Shown: in pieces, positions 26,173-34,953 of the stretch
Position numbering within the stretch: position 1 is the first letter of the stretch
Layout: each line of letters starts with the position of its first letter
Program-made: the position numbers and the translations under genes
From: an uncultured Bacteroidota bacterium
Lineage (GTDB): Bacteria; Bacteroidota; Bacteroidia; AKYH767-A; 2013-40CM-41-45
Direction of reading: 5' to 3'
NCBI GenBank assembly: GCA_937871435.1
Contig: CALMQM010000026.1
Coordinates: 1 to 64,000 of the forward strand
DNA length: 64,000 nt
The notes under the pieces: generated by a model
Seen by the model: only the letters and a program-made list of their open reading frames with translations
Databases searched by the model: none
Told to the model about the DNA's origin: nothing

Positions 26173-28143
26173 ATGAAATTGAATCCTCTCAAATTCTGCT
26201 TCCTTTTATTTTATTGTTTGTTTTCGGTCTTCACCGCTACTGCACAACAGGAATATACTTCTTCCGTTCCGCGGGCTGTTAAACAGTTTGATGCAGCACT
26301 TCAGTTTTATGATGCCCGCAAGAATAAGCAGGCTCTCGAAGCAGTAGATCAGGCTCTGGAAGCAGATCCCAAATTTATTGAAGCTTATATGCTTCGGGCG
26401 AATATTTATTCTGATATGAAAAATCATGAACAGGCTATTCTTGCATACAATGAAGCAATCAGATTAAACCCGGATTTTTTTCCAAATAATTATTTTTCAC
26501 TGGCAAAATCAGAATATCTCTCCGGCCATTACGGTGATGCAAAAATTCATTATCAGAAATTTCTGACTTATCCCAAAATCAAAGCGAACCTGGCTGCAAA
26601 CGCTAAACAAATGGTGGAGAACTGCGCATTTGCAGAACAAGCTGTGAAAAATCCCGTTCCGTTCAACCCGATAAATATGGGAGACAGTATCAATACTGGT
26701 GAAGAAGAATATTTTCCTGCCATCACTGCAGATGCGAAAACTTTTCTGTTCACACGAAGAATACGCATGAAGTATACATCCGGTAGAACAAGTCAGCAGG
26801 AGGATTTTTACGTCAGTCATTATGAAAATGGTCACTGGACACAGGCAACTCCTGTAACAGAGATCAATACTTCCGGAAACGAAGGTGCGCCATCACTTTC
26901 TGCAGACGGACAATATTTGTTTTTCACTGCCTGTCAGGAGATGTTTGAAGAAAGTGATGCACGCAAAACAAATGGAAGCTGTGATATTTTCATCGCTAAA
27001 AAAGTTGGAGACAAATATACTGCTCCAAGAAACCTTGAGATTCCGATTAACACTGGTGCATGGGAAAGTCAGCCGTCTTTCTCATCTGACGGCAGATCAT
27101 TGTACTTTGTACGTGCCATCAAAGGGAGCGATGGCAGAACACAACGGGACATCATGGTATCAAGAATCGGAGACAATTCATCCTGGAGTGAACCAGTTTC
27201 AGTTTCTGATAAGATCAATACTACCGGTGATGAAATGTCTGTCTTTATTCACCCGGATGATCAGACCCTTTATTTTTCATCGGATGGACATCCGGGCATG
27301 GGCGGACTCGACATTTTCATGAGTAAAAAAACTCCTCTGGGAGAATGGGGTGAGCCGGTAAACCTTGGCTATCCGATTAATACTCCGGCGGATGAAAACT
27401 CCTTGCTTGTGAGTCCGAACGGCGAACTCGCTTTTTTTGCTTCAGATCGTCCAGGAGGAAAAGGTCAACTTGATTTATATCAGTTTGCTTTGCCCGAAGC
27501 GATGCGGCCACAGCCTGTGACCTATATGAAGGGAAAAGTATTTGACATTGAAACCAAGAAAGTATTGTCTGCAAATTTTGAATTGATTGATCTTGCTAGC
27601 GGAAAAACTGTCGTGAGTTCATCGTCAAATGTTGGCAATGGTGAATTTTTAGTTTGTCTTCCAACAGGAAAGAAATATGCATTGAATGTATCCAAAGACG
27701 GGTATTTATTTTATTCTGAAAACTTCCAGTTGCAGGATTCCAAATCTTCAAAAGACCCTGTATTAAAAGATGTTGGAATGAAACCAATTAAAGTCGGCCA
27801 GAGCGTAGTCCTCAAAAATATTTTTTATGATTTTGATAAATATGATTTGAAAGATGAATCGATGGCTGAATTGGGAAAATTGATTTTGTTCCTTACTAAA
27901 AATCCGAAGATCAGGATTGAAGTAGGGGGGCATACTGACAATGTAGGAGGGAAGCAATACAACCAGCAATTATCTGAAAAACGTGCGAAATCAGTATTCG
28001 ATTATCTTATTCAGAAAAACATTCCGGCAACACGTTTGGAATTTAAAGGCTATGGTGACAGCAAGCCTGTGGCGGATAATTCAAGTGAACAAGGCCGATC
28101 GCAAAACCGCAGAACTGAATTTACCATTCTTTCGGTAGATTAA
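26173..28143 (+). CDS. OmpA-family outer-membrane protein with TPR and PD40 propeller
   Basis: A 656-residue envelope protein. A signal peptide (about 1-25, ending TATAQ) is followed by TPR-like repeats (about 30-140). A WD40-like PD40 propeller spans about 165-440, with repeats such as PSLSADGQYLFFTA and PSFSSDGRSLYFV. A short carboxypeptidase-regulatory-like domain precedes the C-terminal OmpA peptidoglycan-binding domain (about 545-655), which has IRIEVGGHTDNVGG, LSEKRAKSVFDYL and GRSQNRRTEF. This architecture is shared with the T9SS-associated PorE-type proteins. A link to T9SS or to wall anchoring is inferred. Confidence 0.9.
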   Translation: MKLNPLKFCFLLFYCLFSVFTATAQQEYTSSVPRAVKQFDAALQFYDARKNKQALEAVDQALEADPKFIEAYMLRANIYSDMKNHEQAILAYNEAIRLNPDFFPNNYFSLAKSEYLSGHYGDAKIHYQKFLTYPKIKANLAANAKQMVENCAFAEQAVKNPVPFNPINMGDSINTGEEEYFPAITADAKTFLFTRRIRMKYTSGRTSQQEDFYVSHYENGHWTQATPVTEINTSGNEGAPSLSADGQYLFFTACQEMFEESDARKTNGSCDIFIAKKVGDKYTAPRNLEIPINTGAWESQPSFSSDGRSLYFVRAIKGSDGRTQRDIMVSRIGDNSSWSEPVSVSDKINTTGDEMSVFIHPDDQTLYFSSDGHPGMGGLDIFMSKKTPLGEWGEPVNLGYPINTPADENSLLVSPNGELAFFASDRPGGKGQLDLYQFALPEAMRPQPVTYMKGKVFDIETKKVLSANFELIDLASGKTVVSSSSNVGNGEFLVCLPTGKKYALNVSKDGYLFYSENFQLQDSKSSKDPVLKDVGMKPIKVGQSVVLKNIFYDFDKYDLKDESMAELGKLILFLTKNPKIRIEVGGHTDNVGGKQYNQQLSEKRAKSVFDYLIQKNIPATRLEFKGYGDSKPVADNSSEQGRSQNRRTEFTILSVD

Positions 28144-28171
28144 ACTATTCTGTTTTCTTTGAAGGAAATTT

Positions 28172-29635
28172 TTACTCTGTTTTTACTAATCGGACATTTC
28201 TGGTTTTTCCCTGAGCATCCTGAATTTGCAACAGGTAAATGCCGGCACTTAATTCCGGGCAGGAAATACTGCATTCATTTTCTGTGGTACTGAAGTTTTG
28301 CAACAAATTTCCTGTCGAAGAAAATAGACGAATCGTATTCAGATTTTTTCCGGAAAATAAATCTTGTTTCAGATTGATGTTTATCTTATCTCTGAATGGA
28401 TTCGGATAAACATTTAAGGTAAATGAATTCTCAATTTCTCCTACATTGATCGTAACCACATTGGTTGTTGTCAGGCTTCTGTTTGTTTTAACCAACATGA
28501 CAGACTGAAAGGAAGGACCAAAGGATTTTGTGGTGCCTACCAATGCAAATCCGGTATCTGCCGTCGGAGTGAAATGATAGCAGATTTCATCGTCATTTCC
28601 TCCCCAATTGGTTGCAAAGAGATAATTACCCATCGAATCAATTCGCATGAAATGATAATCTTGATTTCCGGATCCAAACGTAGAAGTGCTTCCTCCTGTA
28701 TAAATCTGATCATTTAAAATGCACAAATGATTGAAGCCTTCTGTTTTTCCATTTTCATGAAAATAATGTTGCCAGTGTTCTGTTCCGGAAGGGGTGAGGC
28801 CTAACACGAATTCATCTTTATTGGTATCGGCTTCTAAAAATAGATAACCGCAAAATGCAAGGCTACCCGAACTGAATTCACCGGAAGAATATAAGCGTGT
28901 AGCATTCGGGCCATGATAATAATATGTCCAGAGCGTATCACCGAAGAATCCATCAATCTTCACCGCAAAAGCTTGTTCCCTGTTCGGGACAGGATCTTTG
29001 TAATATCCGCATGCAACAAAATTTCCATCTTGTGTTGGGATAATGTTTGTCAATGAAATGTCTACTGATAAATTCAATAAATTTTCCCACAAGATATTTC
29101 CAAGAGTATCCGTTTTGATGATCCATCCCGTCGGATGCCCGTCAGAAGTAGCATAACTGGTACCGGCAGCAACATACGCGTTATCTGAAGTTTCAACAAC
29201 ACTTTCAAGTAATTCCCAACTTGTAGTTCCAAACGACCTTGACCATTTTTCATTTCCCATTGAATCTGTCCTTACGAAATACGCGTCATAATCATTGTTC
29301 AAACTAAAACTGTTAGTGTATCCTGCGAGGAGAAATCCTTTGTCGGATAATTGAATGGAAGATTTACACTGATCAATATTATTTCCGCCATACAAATGAG
29401 ACCATAAATATGCTCCGGTTGAATCTGTACGCATGAGATACATATCCGGAATTTCATTCCAGCTTCCGGTAGTTGAACCGGTAATCGCATAACCTTTGTC
29501 TGCCGTTTGAGTAACAGCATATGCCTCATTCATTCTTCCGAAACCAAATGTTTTGATGAATATACTTTGCCCTTGCAAGTGCGAGACAATAAGAAAACTC
29601 ATCAATAGAATAACAAGACCGGTTTTATTTTTCAT
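28172..29635 (-). CDS. Secreted repeat (propeller-like) protein with T9SS sorting domain
   Basis: A 487-residue protein. A signal peptide (about 1-22) is followed by about seven repeats of roughly 50 residues. Each has a core like DKGYAITGSTTG...MYLMRTDSTGAYLWSHLYGG, the delta-60/PQQ-like type that should fold as a beta propeller. The C-terminal 75 residues (VYPNPFRDKININL to VRLVKTE) are a type A T9SS sorting domain. Its start overlaps the stop of kdsA by 4 nt, an odd pairing with a core lipopolysaccharide gene. Ligand unknown. Confidence 0.85.
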   Translation of the reverse strand: MKNKTGLVILLMSFLIVSHLQGQSIFIKTFGFGRMNEAYAVTQTADKGYAITGSTTGSWNEIPDMYLMRTDSTGAYLWSHLYGGNNIDQCKSSIQLSDKGFLLAGYTNSFSLNNDYDAYFVRTDSMGNEKWSRSFGTTSWELLESVVETSDNAYVAAGTSYATSDGHPTGWIIKTDTLGNILWENLLNLSVDISLTNIIPTQDGNFVACGYYKDPVPNREQAFAVKIDGFFGDTLWTYYYHGPNATRLYSSGEFSSGSLAFCGYLFLEADTNKDEFVLGLTPSGTEHWQHYFHENGKTEGFNHLCILNDQIYTGGSTSTFGSGNQDYHFMRIDSMGNYLFATNWGGNDDEICYHFTPTADTGFALVGTTKSFGPSFQSVMLVKTNRSLTTTNVVTINVGEIENSFTLNVYPNPFRDKININLKQDLFSGKNLNTIRLFSSTGNLLQNFSTTENECSISCPELSAGIYLLQIQDAQGKTRNVRLVKTE

Positions 29636-30450
29636 GAGTTTTGAATTGCCTTCTGAATGTTGATCAGTTTCCGGAGCATGACTTCCAGATTATCCAGATG
29701 TAACATGTTTGCACCATCAGACAAAGCGTGTTGTGGATCAGGATGTGTTTCTACAAAAATACCATCGGCACCTGCAGCAATTCCTGCTTTGGCAATTAGT
29801 TCGATCAGTTCCGGTTTTCCGCCAGTTACTCCGGTGCTTTGGTTCGGTTGCTGAAGAGAGTGGGTGATGTCCATTACAACAGGAACCTTGTTCATTTTCA
29901 TCGCAGGAATACTTCTGTAATCCACAATCAGATCCTGATAACCGAACATACTTCCTCTTTCAGTGAGCATGACCAGTTCGTTTCCGGTTTCACGAACCTT
30001 AGTTACGGCAAACTTCATCGCGTCAGCGGATAAAAATTGTCCTTTCTTGATGTTCACTGTTTTTCCCGTCTTTCCTGCTGCTACGAGAAGATCAGTCTGC
30101 CTGCAGAGAAATGCCGGTATTTGCAAAACATCAGCTACCTGAGCTGCAAATGCAGCTTCGTGACTTTCGTGTATATCAGTCACGATAGGGACACCTACTT
30201 CTTTTTTTACCATGGCTAAAACATCCAATGCCTCCTGATCACCGATGCCGGTGAACGAATCCAATCGGGTACGGTTTGCTTTGCGGTAGCTTGCTTTGAA
30301 AATATATGGAATGGATAAACGATCAGTGATGTCTTTCACCTTCCTAGCAATGTTGAGACACATTTCAGGACTTTCAACAACGCAGGGACCTGCCATTAAA
30401 AAGAAGTTCCCTGAATCAAGATGATGAAGGTTGGGAATTTTGTTTAACAT
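29632..30450 (-). CDS. kdsA: 3-deoxy-8-phosphooctulonate synthase
   Basis: A 272-residue TIM-barrel enzyme that condenses phosphoenolpyruvate with arabinose-5-phosphate to make KDO-8-phosphate for lipopolysaccharide. It has MAGPCVVES, IFKASYRKANRTR, IVTDIHE, QIPAFLCRQTDLL, VNIKKGQF, MLTERGSMFGYQ and VVMDITHSLQQPN. Length is standard. It lies 2 nt after the beta-barrel gene and overlaps the T9SS protein gene by 4 nt. Confidence 0.96.
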   Translation of the reverse strand: MLNKIPNLHHLDSGNFFLMAGPCVVESPEMCLNIARKVKDITDRLSIPYIFKASYRKANRTRLDSFTGIGDQEALDVLAMVKKEVGVPIVTDIHESHEAAFAAQVADVLQIPAFLCRQTDLLVAAGKTGKTVNIKKGQFLSADAMKFAVTKVRETGNELVMLTERGSMFGYQDLIVDYRSIPAMKMNKVPVVMDITHSLQQPNQSTGVTGGKPELIELIAKAGIAAGADGIFVETHPDPQHALSDGANMLHLDNLEVMLRKLINIQKAIQNS

Positions 30451-30452
30451 AA

Positions 30453-31745
30453 TTATAAATATTTTGACAAAGATACGAAAGCTCCCTGAGCCCGTCCTTT
30501 CTTTGTATTTAACCAGCCACTTAGGGATGAACTTTGAATTTGGAACAACCAGGTTTTAGCAAATTTTACCTGATAGCTTAATCCCGCCTGCCACACAGTA
30601 TATCCACCGTATCCGAGCATTAGTCCAAGTTTGTGACGATTGTGAATACGATGTTCCAGGTTGCACCAACCGTGAGGTAAATAGGAGCTATAGAAGACCT
30701 GATCCAATCCAATTTGAATACCATTGCATTCTCCTAATTTTCGATAATAAGATATCTGAAATTGAGCCGGCAGTTGATAGGTGTAGGATTCCTTTTTCCG
30801 CCCGGAGAGAAAACTCTGCACATAGGCACTATCAGAAGAGATGTCTGTTTTAATCGTATCTGAAAAATGAAATAATGGAGTGGCATCTATCCCTTCAAAA
30901 CGAAATATACTGTCGGCTGGAATCAAATAAGATTGATTGTTGAATTGGATGAAACCCAGATTTCTGATACTGACAGCAAATTCATTTTCTTCTTCATCCT
31001 TGATTGATACTGCCAGTTGAACAGAACCGCCCGTTCCGTTCATTGCACCCAAATCGCTTTTCGCGGAATCACTTCCTCGCAACTGAATGTCGAAATCAAG
31101 ATCAAGATACTCTCCGTCAGCAGATGTGAACAGATTCGCTTTGTTGGAATGAATACTTTGGAATTTTTGTCCCTTATTAAAACTGAGACCTGCTTCCCAT
31201 CGAATGGAATAATTTTTCCGAATAGATTCTCTCGACAAACCAAGAGTCAATTGCTGATAGTGAAGCAAACTCAAATCGAATTTTCCCAGTTCAGCCAACT
31301 TTCCTGAGTAAGCAGCGTTTCCTTTAAAATAAATTTCAAATGCATCTTTGGTAAATAAAGAATGCAAATGGTTTTGATCCGCAAGAGAAACATTCCAGCT
31401 GAAACCTGTTTTACCGAAAAATGTTTTGCATTTTTTTTCATACAACAGTGAATACCCGGCATCAGCTCCAAAACGGTTAACCGGATATGCCTGTGAACTC
31501 ACATCATTTTTCATTTCAGGAGAAATGAAACCAGCCAGAAAATAAGTCTTTGCAATCCGGTTTGTAATAGCATCACTCGCGAATGAATAACCGGTATTAA
31601 TTACAACTCTGGATGAATTTTCTTTCCAAAGATCAAATGGATCAGTGGGCGAATCTGCCTTCAAAAGTGAGGAAAAAAGGAAAAAGAAAAAAAGTAGTAT
31701 TCCTGCCTTCACAAAATTATCGGATTGAATAAATTCCATCTGCAA
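30453..31745 (-). CDS. Putative outer-membrane beta-barrel protein (DUF5723-like)
   Basis: A 430-residue protein. A long hydrophobic signal (about 14-30) is followed by alternating amphipathic strands and aromatic-ended turns, for example FDLSLLHYQQLTLGLSRESI and HKLGLMLGYGGYTVWQAGLSYQV. It ends in a strand with a hydrophobic last residue (FVSLSKYL), as outer-membrane barrels do. It resembles the Bacteroidota DUF5723 proteins, from memory. It overlaps the upstream lipoprotein gene by 29 nt and precedes kdsA by 2 nt, so expression is coupled. Function unknown. Confidence 0.65.
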   Translation of the reverse strand: MQMEFIQSDNFVKAGILLFFFFLFSSLLKADSPTDPFDLWKENSSRVVINTGYSFASDAITNRIAKTYFLAGFISPEMKNDVSSQAYPVNRFGADAGYSLLYEKKCKTFFGKTGFSWNVSLADQNHLHSLFTKDAFEIYFKGNAAYSGKLAELGKFDLSLLHYQQLTLGLSRESIRKNYSIRWEAGLSFNKGQKFQSIHSNKANLFTSADGEYLDLDFDIQLRGSDSAKSDLGAMNGTGGSVQLAVSIKDEEENEFAVSIRNLGFIQFNNQSYLIPADSIFRFEGIDATPLFHFSDTIKTDISSDSAYVQSFLSGRKKESYTYQLPAQFQISYYRKLGECNGIQIGLDQVFYSSYLPHGWCNLEHRIHNRHKLGLMLGYGGYTVWQAGLSYQVKFAKTWLFQIQSSSLSGWLNTKKGRAQGAFVSLSKYL

Positions 31746-33315
31746 TTAATTTCAAATCTAAGTGGTAATCCGAGTACATCTGTACAAGGGAAGGATAAGA
31801 AGGAGTAGTGAAGGTTGCCCTGATCGCCATTCTTCGTGCATCCAGTAAATGTTGTTTTCTCACAGCATCAACCGGAATCAGTATTTTGGTTCTTACTGAT
31901 TGAGTCACCCGTAAATTCCCATCTACTAAAGCCTGATCAATCAATGAGGGAACAAGCAAAGAATCGGTCATCACTCCTTGTTCATTTATCAGAAACAATT
32001 GTAATTTGAGTGAAAATGGAAAATGATTATCGGCAATCAAGGTGAATATTGATGGACCAACAGGATCGAGATTTAATACATCACCAGTTGCAATTTCCTG
32101 TGTGTCAACAAGTGCAATCTGATTGAGACCGAAACGAAGAGGAAAACCAACCCGCAAATGTGTGTTCACGAGGTGGTCACGATACAGAAAATCATTACTG
32201 CCGGAAATATTTCCCAATGGATTTAATCCAAAATCAAAATCATAAATGAATCGATCCGGAAGATTCTCCAGCAATGAAATCAAATTGCTGTTGGAATTAT
32301 CAAGATGAATCGAGGTGTGAGTTGGCTGCACCGGATCCGCCTCGTTTCCGGTTTCAGAAGCTCTGTTGAGATTAATTACATGGTTGATAACAGAAGGAGC
32401 AACCAGATTCACTGAATTTCCTGTATGCTCATTAGATGATTGAAACGAAGTAAGAATAGCTTGTAATTCCGCTCCTAATCCATTTTCAATTTCCATATCC
32501 ATCGTGATACTGTCGAGATTTACAGTTCCGCTCTGGATAATATTTCCAATGCCGACAAAAGACGTACTGGACTGGTGTATGTTTTTTTGTCCGAGGTAGC
32601 CTTTTCCATATTCAGGTTTGAGTTGGAGAATGGTAGAATTCAAATTGATCAATGTATCCCCGGCATGAATTTGAAAAGTAATACCATTCGGATCTGATAA
32701 CGCTTCAACATTGTAGTAAGCGGTATTGGTTTGATTTCCGGAAGCGCCTGTTAGATCAATTCTGTATCCATCCAGATCATAGGTTCCGCTAAAAATTCCG
32801 GGATCACTCACTGATCCGGAATCTACATACTCCTGAACTTTAAATGGCAATCCGTTTTTAATTGCTTTCGGAATAATATAAGTTACCAGAACTTTGCTTG
32901 GCAATGTATTCCTGATGTCCAGTTTTATTTTTCCGGAACGAATCAATACTTCCAACAATTGCGGACCGGCAATGCCAAGCTGAATATTATTATTACTTGA
33001 AAAGAATGAACTTCCCGGAACAACGTTGTATGGAATGAATTGCCAGATGTTCAGTGTCTTTAATGTTGTATCCGGAATTCTGAACAATGAATCAGGATCA
33101 AGTTTGAAAACATCCGATTCATATAAAATATTTACCGAACCATCAGGATTTATCTGTTGCAATGAATCTGCAATGAGCTGATCGAGCGTTAAGCTGGCTT
33201 TGAGTAAAGGCCCTTTAATGGCAATGTCCCATTGTGGACTTTCATTTTCTTTTTTGCAGCCCAAATGGAGAAATAACTGGCAGACAAAAAGCAGGAGGAA
33301 GGTGTATTTTTTCAC
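31717..33315 (-). CDS. Hypothetical lipoprotein
   Basis: A 532-residue protein of unknown function. The lipobox LHLGC (Cys about 20) is followed by KKENESPQWDIAIKGPLLKASLTLDQLI. Long beta-rich stretches follow with few charged clusters. No catalytic motif is visible. It is the first gene of a four-gene string (lipoprotein, barrel, kdsA, T9SS repeat protein) with overlaps of 29 nt, a 2-nt gap and a 4-nt overlap. The pairing with a barrel suggests that the two act together at the outer membrane. Confidence 0.7.
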   Translation of the reverse strand: MKKYTFLLLFVCQLFLHLGCKKENESPQWDIAIKGPLLKASLTLDQLIADSLQQINPDGSVNILYESDVFKLDPDSLFRIPDTTLKTLNIWQFIPYNVVPGSSFFSSNNNIQLGIAGPQLLEVLIRSGKIKLDIRNTLPSKVLVTYIIPKAIKNGLPFKVQEYVDSGSVSDPGIFSGTYDLDGYRIDLTGASGNQTNTAYYNVEALSDPNGITFQIHAGDTLINLNSTILQLKPEYGKGYLGQKNIHQSSTSFVGIGNIIQSGTVNLDSITMDMEIENGLGAELQAILTSFQSSNEHTGNSVNLVAPSVINHVINLNRASETGNEADPVQPTHTSIHLDNSNSNLISLLENLPDRFIYDFDFGLNPLGNISGSNDFLYRDHLVNTHLRVGFPLRFGLNQIALVDTQEIATGDVLNLDPVGPSIFTLIADNHFPFSLKLQLFLINEQGVMTDSLLVPSLIDQALVDGNLRVTQSVRTKILIPVDAVRKQHLLDARRMAIRATFTTPSYPSLVQMYSDYHLDLKLIADGIYSIR

Positions 33316-33420
33316 AAGAATATCTCTGTGTAAATATGCGAAAAATTAATGTATAGTTGGTACCAGCCTGTCACGAAAAAGTCATCTCGTTAAGAATTCA
33401 AAAGAAACACAAAAAGTAAT

Positions 33421-34704
33421 TCAATACTTGTATTTATCCTTCCATAACGATGAAAGAAAGACCCGCAATTCATTTTCCCGGGCATTGTGTCCAGGCTCAT
33501 AGAGTTTAGAGCCAGATATTTCTTTTGGTAAAAATTCCTGTCCAGCAAAATTCCCTTCTTTCGAATGATCGTAATCGTAACCGTGACCATATCCTAATTC
33601 TTTCATCAGCTTCGTTGGTGCGTTGCGAATGTTCAATGGAACTGCAAGGTCACCGGTTTTGTCAACCAATGCAAGTGCTTCTTCAATAGCCATGTAAGAT
33701 GCATTGCTTTTGGCAGAAGAAGCAAGATAAATGGCAGTTTGTGAAAGAATAATTCTGCTTTCAGGAGAACCAATTTTCTGACATGCTTCAAAGCAGGCGT
33801 TCGCGATAACCAAAGCAGTTGGATTCGCGTTGCCAATATCTTCGGAAGCCAGGATAACCATTCTTCTGGCAATAAACAACGGATCTTCCCCTCCGCGAAT
33901 CATTCGTGCCAGCCAATAAACAGCTGCATTTGGATCCGAACCCCGCATGGATTTGATAAAGGCACTGATGATATCGTAATGTTGCTCACCGCCTTTATCG
34001 TACAATGCAGTTTTCTCCTGAGCAATTTCCTGAACAATAGAATTTGTTATCAGGATGTCGTCATTTTCTGCAAATGAACTTACAACCAATTCAAAGAGAT
34101 TCAGCAATTTTCTGGCATCACCGCCTGAAAGCCGAAACAAGGATTCAGTTTCTTTTAATTCAATTTTTTTCTTACTGAAAATTATATCCTGTTTCATCAC
34201 CTGATTCAGAATTCTCAGCAAATCGTCTTTCGACAATTCTTTCAGTACATATACCTGGCTTCTTGAAAGGAGAGGAGAGATCACTTCAAAAGAAGGATTC
34301 TCTGTTGTCGCGCCAATGAGTGTAACGAGTCCCTTTTCAACAGCTGCTAACAAGGAGTCCTGCTGACTTTTGCTGAATCGATGGATTTCGTCGATGAATA
34401 AAATCGGACTTCCCGGAACTTCTTTAATTTCTGTCGCATAACGTGCAGCCTTTTCAATCACTTCACGAACATCTTTTACTCCGGAGCTCACCGCACTCAA
34501 TACATAAAATGGTCTTTTTAATTGTCTGGCTATGATTCCTGCTAATGTAGTTTTACCGACTCCGGGCGGTCCCCAAAGAATAATAGATGGAATACTGTTG
34601 GCAAGAATAGATCGTCTGAGTGCAGCATTCTCACCTACTAAATGCTCCTGACCAATATAATGATCAAGATCCATCGGACGCATTCTTTCAGCTATGGGAA
34701 TCAT
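33421..34704 (-). CDS. rarA: Replication-associated recombination protein A (MgsA)
   Basis: A 427-residue AAA+ ATPase related to clamp loaders that acts at stalled forks. RPMDLDHYIGQEHLVG is the family N-terminus. Walker A is LWGPPGVGKTT (K51), Walker B is ILFIDEIHRFSKSQQD, and sensor 1 is GATTENPSF. The C-terminal tetramerisation region has MRGSDPNAAVYWLARMI and ASEDIGNANP. An ATG 141 nt upstream is in frame, but MIPIAERMRP is the family start. Another TAnnTTTG-like box (TATATTTA, complement of 34721-34728) precedes it. Confidence 0.96.
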   Translation of the reverse strand: MIPIAERMRPMDLDHYIGQEHLVGENAALRRSILANSIPSIILWGPPGVGKTTLAGIIARQLKRPFYVLSAVSSGVKDVREVIEKAARYATEIKEVPGSPILFIDEIHRFSKSQQDSLLAAVEKGLVTLIGATTENPSFEVISPLLSRSQVYVLKELSKDDLLRILNQVMKQDIIFSKKKIELKETESLFRLSGGDARKLLNLFELVVSSFAENDDILITNSIVQEIAQEKTALYDKGGEQHYDIISAFIKSMRGSDPNAAVYWLARMIRGGEDPLFIARRMVILASEDIGNANPTALVIANACFEACQKIGSPESRIILSQTAIYLASSAKSNASYMAIEEALALVDKTGDLAVPLNIRNAPTKLMKELGYGHGYDYDHSKEGNFAGQEFLPKEISGSKLYEPGHNARENELRVFLSSLWKDKYKY

Positions 34705-34940
34705 AATTTTATTTAAAGTGTAAATATAAATCAATCTGTATAAACTTTTATTGACTTGTATAAATAGCGGAAGATGAGAGCGAAAACCAATCCGGACGAG
34801 AAGCTTGTACTTCTTCACTATTCGAGATAACATTGATTGAAGCACATTCCTTGATATGCTTAAATTTTTGTTAATGATTAATCCTTTTAACTTGAGATCA
34901 TTCAGATCGGTAGTTCATGCCTTACTCATCGCAAAAACGT

Positions 34941-34948
34941 TATCTTTA
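34941..34948 (+). promoter_or_regulatory. -7 box abutting the receptor start codon
   Basis: TATCTTTA matches TAnnTTTG at seven of eight positions and ends 5 nt before the ATG at 34954, so the transcript may be nearly leaderless. The 34705-34953 gap holds this and the rarA promoter, and nothing else I can see. Confidence 0.4.
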
Positions 34949-34953
34949 CACCA

